Below, one piece after another: positions 1 to 4,209 of a DNA stretch of 6,057 bases (position 1 is the stretch's first letter; the number at the start of each line of letters is the position of its first letter). A program made the translations under genes and the position numbers. The notes beneath the pieces are model-generated. The model was not told where the DNA came from, did no database searches, and saw nothing but the letters and a program-made list of their open reading frames with translations. This stretch comes from Chloroflexota bacterium. GTDB taxonomy: Bacteria > Chloroflexota > Dehalococcoidia > Lucifugimonadales > Lucifugimonadaceae. Location of the stretch: the NCBI GenBank assembly GCA_016210435.1, contig JACQUF010000241.1, positions 1 to 6,057 on the forward strand, given 5' to 3'.

Positions 1-649
1 AGGGCTTCGCGTACGAGATCGCCGCCGCCTGCCCGCATGAGTGGCAAGTCTTCTCCACGTAGTCCCGTTTCTTGTATCCCGCCCACACTTCGTAGCACTC
101 GTCGCACATCGGCTTGTCATTGTTCTTCGGGATGGCGCGCCCGCACCGGATGCAATATCCACGAACAGCGTCCGCAATTCGGGCGAAGAACTGGGTGACC
201 TTGCCCGCTGCCTTCACTTCATCCGCAAGTGGCAGCACAGTTCGATTGACGTACTCGCGGACCGACTCACCCAACTCGGACTGCTGGAGCACGACCGCGA
301 AGTCCAACGACTTCTGGGTCGAGCCGCGGGTGAGGTTCATCGAGCTAAGGACGACTGAGGATTCATTCAGGTATATCTTGGCGTGCAGGTCCTCGACCGC
401 CGCGACCTTCACGCCGTTGTCTAGCAGCCAACCCACGTCCTCCGAGTTGAGGACTTCGGGCTCTTTGCGCAGGACGACCGTCACACCGACCCGGTTCCTG
501 ACGGCGATTTGGATTGCGTCCTGAGCGTGGCCCCAGAGGCCGAGGTACGGGCTGACGAGGATGACGTACTTCCGGGCGTCGCGGAGGACCGAAAGGATGC
601 GGCCGGGAACGTCTTCGTCCGTGGCGAATCGCGGCTGACCGTCGTTCAT
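1..649 (-). CDS. Phospholipase D-like (single HKD-type) protein with C-terminal zinc ribbons, 3' end cut by window edge
   Basis: Reading leftward from ATG at 649, 216 codons stay open to the window edge, so the C-terminus is missing. Upstream of the ATG is GGAGGGG (654-660) at good spacing, which fixes the start. Residues 1-145 look like one PLD superfamily domain: an early strand (YVILVSPY, 28-35) and the catalytic signature LHAKIYL (His89, Lys91), followed by SSMN (102-105) in place of the classic GSxN. The usual HKD Asp is Glu96. One such motif per chain would fit a family that dimerises to build the active site. Residues 166-185 form a zinc ribbon (CIRC, then CDEC), and a second begins at C202-x2-C205. 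PLD domains with this tail are usually predicted to hydrolyse phosphodiesters, in nucleic acid or lipid; which one cannot be told here. The fold is confident; the substrate is not known. Confidence 0.88.
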   Translation of the reverse strand, partial: MNDGQPRFATDEDVPGRILSVLRDARKYVILVSPYLGLWGHAQDAIQIAVRNRVGVTVVLRKEPEVLNSEDVGWLLDNGVKVAAVEDLHAKIYLNESSVVLSSMNLTRGSTQKSLDFAVVLQQSELGESVREYVNRTVLPLADEVKAAGKVTQFFARIADAVRGYCIRCGRAIPKNNDKPMCDECYEVWAGYKKRDYVEKTCHSCGQAAAISYAKP

Positions 650-653
650 GTCG

Positions 654-660
654 CCCCTCC
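654..660 (-). promoter_or_regulatory. Ribosome binding site of the PLD-like gene
   Basis: On the minus strand GGAGGGG is followed by CGAC and then the ATG at 649. It selects this start over any upstream codon. Confidence 0.7.
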
Positions 661-746
661 GACACCCGTGACAGATTGAGCCGGAGATTACCACGGGGGC
701 GCTGGGAAGCGGCAGGTCCTACATCGGGCCGACCACCCGTCATCCA

Positions 747-944
747 CTACTCATGGAACGCGACAACGTCCGGGAGGCTGTTCCACCTGTCCTGTCGGAT
801 GTTGTCGGCCACAGCGGACATGGTCCCCGCCAATAGGGTCTTTGTTGAATCCCTGTCCGCTGTGACACCCTGCCAACGTTCACGCTGAACGCCGACCCAA
901 CTTGTATTCATAGAGTCGACGAACAGCGTGACTTGGCCCGGCAC
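747..944 (-). CDS. Possible small hypothetical protein (65 aa)
   Basis: An open frame from GTG (944) to TAG, with an internal ATG at 911 that would give 54 aa. Most third codon positions are G or C and the second positions are richer in A/T, the pattern expected of a coding frame in this high-G+C sequence. The product is hydrophilic, with no signal peptide or membrane segment, and resembles no family I recognise. Neither start has a convincing ribosome binding site. The frame lies between the divergent PLD-like and lipoprotein genes, on the same strand as the PLD-like gene and ending 97 bp before it. It contains both arms of the inverted repeat at 810-864. It could equally be a chance ORF in a regulatory region. 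Confidence 0.3.
   Translation of the reverse strand: MPGQVTLFVDSMNTSWVGVQRERWQGVTADRDSTKTLLAGTMSAVADNIRQDRWNSLPDVVAFHE
810..864. repeat. Perfect 11-bp inverted repeat with 33-nt spacer
   Basis: CACAGCGGACA at 810-820 and its exact reverse complement TGTCCGCTGTG at 854-864 are separated by 33 nt. The spacer is too long, and no T-run follows, so this is not an intrinsic terminator. It could be a pair of protein-binding half sites, an RNA stem or a remnant of a small mobile element. It sits inside the doubtful 65-aa frame. Confidence 0.6.
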
Positions 945-949
945 GCAAA

Positions 950-963
950 CCCGCGGCCGCGGG
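950..963. promoter_or_regulatory. 14-bp perfect palindrome upstream of the lipoprotein gene (possible operator)
   Basis: CCCGCGGCCGCGGG is fully self-complementary. It ends 58 bp before the chosen lipoprotein start and lies just outside the start of the minus-strand 65-aa frame. A TATGCT hexamer follows at 966-971, which could be a poor -10 element, but no matching -35 was found. Position and symmetry fit an operator. In a G+C-rich genome a palindrome made only of G and C can also arise by chance, so the regulatory role is a guess. Confidence 0.3.
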
Positions 964-1021
964 CGTTATGCTACGGCCGCTTCCGGCCTCGTCTACGAAT
1001 GGAACAACGGGTGGTGCAAAC

Positions 1022-1342
1022 GTGAGGGGTGTAGTCGCCCTTGTCGTCCTGTCGATGGTCGTCATGCTCCTGCTGGCCGCCTGCGACACAGGACAGACCC
1101 CTTCTGACGTTCCCACGGCGATTTCCGGTGTCGGCTCGAACGCCGTGCCTCAGTCTGTGGCCCGCGACCTGCGTACGACTCTCGACCGCTTCTGGGATGC
1201 CTTCCTAGCCAACGACCCGACCGCGGCGGGCTGGTACGCGAGCAGCCAGTACATCGCCTCCTTGGACTCGTCCGTCAGTGATGGGCTGTTGATGTACGGG
1301 CGCATGAAAGAGGCGGCCCTGCTCGGTGTGCGGAAGAAGTGA
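1022..1342 (+). CDS. Secreted lipoprotein, N-terminal part (frame broken at its 3' end)
   Basis: I chose GTG at 1022 over the in-frame ATG at 968. It gives a textbook type II signal peptide (short basic start, hydrophobic residues 4-18, lipobox LAAC with Cys21) and has GGGTGG (1009-1014) 7 nt upstream. The 968 start would add 18 hydrophilic residues before the signal. After lipidation the protein would be membrane-anchored outside the cytoplasm. Residues 45-100 look helical (around LDRFWDAFLAND) and resemble the first half of an NTF2/SnoaL-like fold. The frame ends in VRKK-stop exactly where the next frame begins, and that next frame carries the beta-strand half such a fold would need. One extra G near 1332 would read VREEVSEFEA and join the two. 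I therefore read this as the 5' half of one gene of about 413 codons, not a free 106-aa protein. Confidence 0.72.
   Translation: MRGVVALVVLSMVVMLLLAACDTGQTPSDVPTAISGVGSNAVPQSVARDLRTTLDRFWDAFLANDPTAAGWYASSQYIASLDSSVSDGLLMYGRMKEAALLGVRKK
1332..1342 (+). other. Probable -1 frame break in the lipoprotein gene
   Basis: The upstream frame reads CGG AAG AAG TGA. One additional G in the GG at 1332-1333 would give CGG GAA GAA GTG AGC GAG TTC, which runs straight into the downstream frame (REEVSEFEA). No classic X XXY YYZ slippery heptamer is present. A one-base deletion, either real or a sequencing error, fits best. Confidence 0.65.
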
Positions 1343-2262
1343 GCGAGTTCGAAGCCATCATGGCCAACACGCAGGACGCGGTAGTCAACGTCGCCCTTCA
1401 GGTCAAAGCCAAGGACGACCGCGTGCTCAAGACGGTTAGGCAGAGCATCTGGCTGAAAGCGGTGACGGACCCGCGTACGAAGTGGCGCATCGAAGAGTCG
1501 GTTCCGCCGGGCTTCATCCCGCCGTCCATGCGGCCGCCCCCGCCGACCCCGACACCACGACCAACTCCTACGCCGACGCGCACGCCAGCGCCGACTCCTA
1601 CTCCCGTCCCTACGCCCGCGCCGACCCCGACTCCGGTGCCGGAGAAGCCCGGAGTGCCACAAGTCCTCAAGTTGCTGCCCGGCGACGGCTCGATAACCGC
1701 GACATGGTCCAAACCCGGCTTTGACGGCAACACGCCGATTACGGGCTACGTCATTCGGCTAGAGCCCGGCGGGCTGGTGCGGCAGGTCGGCCCGGCGCTT
1801 ACCGCGGAGGTCGGCGGTCTGACCAACGGCGTTGCGTACGTCATCACCATCGCGGCCGTGAACAAAGTGGGTGAGGGCGGGCGTTCCACCGAGAAGGGGC
1901 CAGTCGTACCCGCGGCATTGAAGGTAATTCAGAAGGGGGAGAGCATCGTTGCTCTGTCGCCCAATCGCTCCTGCAAACAGAGCGAGACGTTGACCTTCGA
2001 CCTGTTGGAGGCGGACGTGCTCGTGTTCTTCGTCAGCAGCGGGTTCGAAAGGGGCGTCAGGCTGACGCTCAACGACGCGGCTGGTATGGCGATAATCGAA
2101 CGGCCAACGGCAGGGACTCACAACGTAGAGTACAAGGCGCAGGCCGGTGGCAAACACACGCTGACGATGGTGGTCGGGTTCGAGTCGAACCCGCTCAAGT
2201 CTTGCGCCACTTGGTCAGTCAACTTCGCCTACAACTACTCGGTATCGAGGCACACGCCGTAG
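1339..2262 (+). CDS. Lipoprotein, C-terminal part: Pro-Thr linker, fibronectin type III domain and C-terminal beta domain
   Basis: Opens at a GTG sharing GTGA with the stop of the previous frame. No Shine-Dalgarno sits at proper distance and there is no signal peptide, although the content is clearly extracellular. Residues 12-54 are strand-rich (AVVNVALQV, then VRQSIWLKAV) and look like the second half of the NTF2-like domain begun upstream. Residues 64-103 are a PTPTP linker, typical of cell-surface stalks. Residues 104-191 form a fibronectin type III domain (ITATWSKP, ITGYVIRL, LTNGVAYVITIAAVN). Residues 198-300 form an unrecognised beta-rich domain with Cys212 and Cys289, which could make a disulphide outside the cytoplasm. 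Likely role: a surface-anchored binding or adhesion protein, ligand unknown. Two translationally coupled genes remain possible, but this half would then lack an export signal. Confidence 0.78.
   Translation: MSEFEAIMANTQDAVVNVALQVKAKDDRVLKTVRQSIWLKAVTDPRTKWRIEESVPPGFIPPSMRPPPPTPTPRPTPTPTRTPAPTPTPVPTPAPTPTPVPEKPGVPQVLKLLPGDGSITATWSKPGFDGNTPITGYVIRLEPGGLVRQVGPALTAEVGGLTNGVAYVITIAAVNKVGEGGRSTEKGPVVPAALKVIQKGESIVALSPNRSCKQSETLTFDLLEADVLVFFVSSGFERGVRLTLNDAAGMAIIERPTAGTHNVEYKAQAGGKHTLTMVVGFESNPLKSCATWSVNFAYNYSVSRHTP
1530..1650 (+). repeat. Low-complexity Pro-Thr codon repeat (linker DNA)
   Basis: Imperfect repeats of CCG ACT/CCC and CCT ACG type codons encode the proline-threonine stalk of the surface lipoprotein. 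They make an unusually C-rich coding strand. Such tracts vary in length between strains and are prone to assembly or slippage errors. Confidence 0.7.
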
Positions 2263-2266
2263 GCCG

Positions 2267-2584
2267 TCAGCGCAGAGGCTCCCCGAGCAACCACCGGGTG
2301 ATGGAGCCAATGAAGCCGCGGCTCTTCGGCTTCGGCGTCCTCTGGGTGGAGGACGCGGTCGCCTCTTCCTCGGGTGAGGTGCGAACGGCGGCGTCCTCGT
2401 CGAGGTCAGTCTCGGGCTCCGGAGGCTGGTCGGCGGCGTAGCGGACTTTCAGGGCTGCCAGCTTCTTCTTGTCTAGGTTGGCAGGACGCGCCCTCGGTGA
2501 GGGTATTTCACGGCGAACGTCCCCGACGCAGGAGCGACACCGACAAGCCGCTGGGTGGTCGCTGTACCAATTTGGTCTTGCCAT
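2267..2584 (-). CDS. Small hypothetical protein (105 aa) with an N-terminal His/Cys cluster
   Basis: ATG at 2584 is set by an ideal GGAGG (2590-2594) 5 nt upstream; a longer frame to 2659 exists, but its extra 25 residues have no such support. Residues 10-19 carry H-x3-C-x-C-x2-C (His10, Cys14, Cys16, Cys19), a compact set of ligands that could hold one metal ion, most simply zinc. The middle (35-85) is charged and probably disordered, with a strongly acidic stretch around residues 57-75. The last 18 residues (GFIGSITRWLL) could form an amphipathic helix for membrane or partner binding. There is no signal peptide. The gene ends 4 bp from the stop of the convergent lipoprotein and lies downstream of the HTH/zinc-finger gene on the same strand. 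I do not recognise the family. Confidence 0.75.
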   Translation of the reverse strand: MARPNWYSDHPAACRCRSCVGDVRREIPSPRARPANLDKKKLAALKVRYAADQPPEPETDLDEDAAVRTSPEEEATASSTQRTPKPKSRGFIGSITRWLLGEPLR

Positions 2585-2589
2585 TGGGG

Positions 2590-2594
2590 CCTCC
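2590..2594 (-). promoter_or_regulatory. Ribosome binding site of the 105-aa gene
   Basis: GGAGG on the minus strand, then five bases (CCCCA), then the ATG at 2584. It rules against the longer frame starting at 2659. Confidence 0.75.
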
Positions 2595-2655
2595 GTGCCA
2601 AACCGACCGTGAACGGCATTTTTGGCGGGAGACAATCGCAAGTCAAGGAGTAGCG

Positions 2656-2766
2656 TCAAGAACCACTCTCCGTGCGCAGGACGTGCTCCATCGCCCCCAC
2701 GTCAACTACCTCCTGAGCGTCGGCCAGATAGCGGAGGAAGCGAGCGTACAAGTTGGCGGGCCGCAC
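2656..2766 (-). CDS. Possible micro-ORF (36 aa) between two minus-strand genes
   Basis: This frame opens at GTG 2766 just after the HTH/zinc-finger stop (2774), or at TTG 2784 overlapping it, and ends with TGA at 2656. The peptide (NLYARFLRYLADAQEVVDVG and onward) looks like an amphipathic helix, and its codons favour G/C at third positions. GGGAAG lies about 10 nt before the GTG, a weak ribosome site. It fills most of the 190-bp gap between the HTH/zinc-finger gene and the 105-aa gene. It could be a true small gene, an in vivo extension of the upstream gene through a frame break, or chance. Confidence 0.25.
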   Translation of the reverse strand: MRPANLYARFLRYLADAQEVVDVGAMEHVLRTESGS

Positions 2767-2773
2767 GTCCGCG

Positions 2774-3235
2774 CTACTTCCCAAACTTGTCCGTGTCCCC
2801 AAACAGATGGCCCCATGCGTGGCTCGCGGCGATACCGGGCTCTTCTGTCCCTGCCTGACCGCACTTGCAACAGAACCATTTATCGGCAACCCCGATATGG
2901 TCCGACTCCACCTTCACGACGTAGCCGCAGTCGAGGAAGATACTGGGGTCGTCCTCCGCCTTCTTCACATACCGCGACAAGTCCCACAACGGGCGGTGCA
3001 AGTCGGCCGCAATCTGTCGGAAGCTGTAGCCCTCGCTCCTCGCCCACAAGGTATATCTGGCTTCGCGATGGGTGAGGCCGCGTTGGACACGATTGAGCAG
3101 GAGGGGAGCCCCTGACGCGAACTCCTCATGGAGGTACGGAGGGCGTGGGCGACCGAGGGTGGTCGTCGCGGACCTGTTCGGCCTGCTATTTGTGGTGATG
3201 CTTGCCTCCCCCTCGCACGCGACTACGCGGTACAT
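2774..3235 (-). CDS. Helix-turn-helix protein with C-terminal C2H2-type zinc finger
   Basis: The clear part is residues 53-153 (numbered from ATG 3235). Residues 57-92 read as a helix-turn-helix of the resolvase/sigma type (GYSFRQIAADL, then WDLSRYVKKAE). Residues 122-143 give C-x2-C-x13-H-x3-H (Cys122, Cys125, His139, His143), a C2H2-like zinc finger. Together they suggest a small DNA-binding regulator, target unknown. The start is uncertain. ATG 3235 has no ribosome site, and the only later standard start, TTG near 3053, cuts off the residues before the HTH. Yet a strong GAGGGGGAGG (3205-3214) lies at perfect spacing before an in-frame ATC at 3199, and the frame from there keeps coding-type codon use. 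The true start may be that ATC, giving 141 aa, or an ATG altered by a sequence error. The 105-aa gene follows on the same strand. Confidence 0.68.
   Translation of the reverse strand: MYRVVACEGEASITTNSRPNRSATTTLGRPRPPYLHEEFASGAPLLLNRVQRGLTHREARYTLWARSEGYSFRQIAADLHRPLWDLSRYVKKAEDDPSIFLDCGYVVKVESDHIGVADKWFCCKCGQAGTEEPGIAASHAWGHLFGDTDKFGK
3205..3214 (-). promoter_or_regulatory. Strong Shine-Dalgarno in front of an ATC codon (candidate true start at 3199)
   Basis: GAGGGGGAGG on the minus strand, then CAAGC, then ATC ACC ACA AAT in the frame of the HTH/zinc-finger protein. Spacing from GGAGG is 5 nt, the same as for the well-supported 105-aa gene start. No ATG, GTG or TTG lies at this distance in any frame. 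Confidence 0.4.
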
Positions 3236-3249
3236 ACGCGCGACTACGC
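3218..3249. repeat. Two 11-bp direct repeats, 21 bp apart
   Basis: CGCGACTACGC occurs at 3218-3228 and again at 3239-3249. The 21-bp period is two helical turns, so a protein could bind both copies on the same DNA face. They straddle the ATG at 3235 and lie just upstream of the Shine-Dalgarno at 3205-3214. They could be an operator for the HTH/zinc-finger gene (autoregulation is a natural guess) or for the divergent acetyltransferase gene. Confidence 0.5.
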
Positions 3250-3432
3250 ATCTGGCATTTTCAGCTTCGCGCGGCGGTAGGGGGTCGCTCAATACGGTGT
3301 GGCGGGCAAAACGGACGAAGTGAGCACGGCGGACGCAGGCGGCACAAAGTATCTTGTTGTATCGCTGTCCGCCGTGGCCTCCACGACGGGCGGCGGTCGC
3401 ACACGAACGGGCAGGGTGGGGAGGGCTCCACG
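3236..3432. other. Divergent intergenic region
   Basis: This 197-bp stretch separates the minus-strand HTH/zinc-finger gene from the plus-strand acetyltransferase, so promoters for both should lie here. No convincing -35/-10 pair could be picked by eye. The right-hand copy of the 11-bp direct repeat lies at its left end. Open frames crossing it are Arg/Gly-rich and do not look like protein. Confidence 0.4.
3418..3425 (+). promoter_or_regulatory. Ribosome binding site of the GNAT gene
   Basis: GGGGAGGG, then seven bases, then ATG at 3433. It selects this start over longer frames reaching back to 3202. Confidence 0.75.
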
Positions 3433-4209
3433 ATGACCGTCTCACGCCAGCAGGCTCTGGATGTAGTTCTGGCGGTCCACGGGGCAGAAAGCTGCTGCAC
3501 TCCCTCCGACCTGCTGGCCGACCGCGTCACAATCTGCGAACGACGGGCAGACCGCCTCACCGACCCCAACCACCGCAAGTTCCCGCGCTGGGAGCCGGAC
3601 TTCGGGATTGTTAGCCTCGGTCAGGGGGCGGTGGTATCTGCCTCCGCCGGGATATTGGACTGGGTGCGCGATGTGTTCGCCGAAGCCGACCGTGACGCCG
3701 TATTCGAAGTGGGTCGTCTCGGCCAAATCGCGGACAAGGTCGCAGGGAGCGGCCAGCGGCTGCTCGGACCCGTCCATTTGTTTGCTGTGAGCAGCACCGA
3801 CCTCCGCGCGGTTCCCCCGCCCGCAGGAGTTCGGGTGACTGTCGAGGGCCCGGAATTCGCGTCTCACCTCATTGCGCATGACTGGCCGCACTCGCTTCCT
3901 GAAGGCCCCGGTCGGCCGATTAGGGCTGTGGCGGTGGCACGGACTGGTTCAAGCGTCATCGGGATTGCGACGGCTGCCGAAGACGCCCCGCGCCTGTGGC
4001 AGATCGGCATAGACGTGACGCGGGAGCAGCGCGGGCGCGGAGTCGGCAAGACCTTGACCGCGGCATTGGGCGGGGTCGTGCTGGAGGGCGGTGCCGTGCC
4101 GTACTACGGGACGGCACTGGCCAACATTCCATCGGCGCGGACCGCACTGTCTGCGGGATTCTGGCCCGCGTGGACGGAAGTCTGGGTCAAGCAAGTGCCG
4201 CCTGATTAG
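3433..4209 (+). CDS. GNAT-family N-acetyltransferase (258 aa)
   Basis: ATG 3433 follows a strong ribosome site. The upstream part of the open frame is Arg-rich and does not look like protein. The C-terminal half (about 133-258) is a GNAT fold that would transfer an acetyl group from acetyl-CoA. Motif A spans 190-210: strand QIGIDV, then the pyrophosphate-binding loop REQRGRGVGKTL, matching the (Q/R)-x-x-G-x-(G/A) signature. Motif B follows with Asn231 in ANIPSARTALSAGF, the pattern in which the chain packs along the CoA arm. The N-terminal 120 residues are an extra domain with helices around 74-85 and 95-105 and a Cys-Cys pair at 21-22; such two-part GNATs are known but vary in substrate. The substrate cannot be predicted. 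The gene converges on the nuclease-like gene. With that gene's stop as read, the ends overlap by 23 bp; with its corrected stop they are 32 bp apart. Confidence 0.87.
   Translation: MTVSRQQALDVVLAVHGAESCCTPSDLLADRVTICERRADRLTDPNHRKFPRWEPDFGIVSLGQGAVVSASAGILDWVRDVFAEADRDAVFEVGRLGQIADKVAGSGQRLLGPVHLFAVSSTDLRAVPPPAGVRVTVEGPEFASHLIAHDWPHSLPEGPGRPIRAVAVARTGSSVIGIATAAEDAPRLWQIGIDVTREQRGRGVGKTLTAALGGVVLEGGAVPYYGTALANIPSARTALSAGFWPAWTEVWVKQVPPD

Noticed and set aside
363..743. Minus-strand Arg/Pro-rich frame overlapping the PLD-like gene
   Set aside because: Shadow of the PLD-like gene in another frame; Arg/Pro/Gly richness is typical of noncoding frames at high G+C.
999..1025. Eight-codon leader-like ORF (MEQRVVQT) whose TGA overlaps the lipoprotein GTG as GTGA
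   Set aside because: Too short to judge, no ribosome site, and no attenuator-like hairpin follows. Overlaps of this kind arise easily by chance.
1332..1342. Programmed -1 ribosomal frameshift in the lipoprotein gene
   Set aside because: No slippery heptamer, and the same string sits on the antisense strand at the other frame break, which a translational signal could not explain.
1398..1733. Minus-strand frame rich in GVGVG repeats
   Set aside because: It is the antisense of the Pro-Thr linker and FN3 coding region; the repeats are just the complement of CCNAC-type codons.
2312..2333. Hairpin GAAGCCG/CGGCTTC (7-bp stem, 8-nt loop) about 50 nt after the lipoprotein stop, as a terminator
   Set aside because: No T-run on either side, and it lies inside the well-supported 105-aa gene.
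3072..3323. Plus-strand frame with a hydrophobic stretch (DLFGLLFVVMLA) looking like a signal peptide
   Set aside because: It lies opposite the HTH/zinc-finger gene; the rest is Arg/Gly/Thr-rich and there is no ribosome site.
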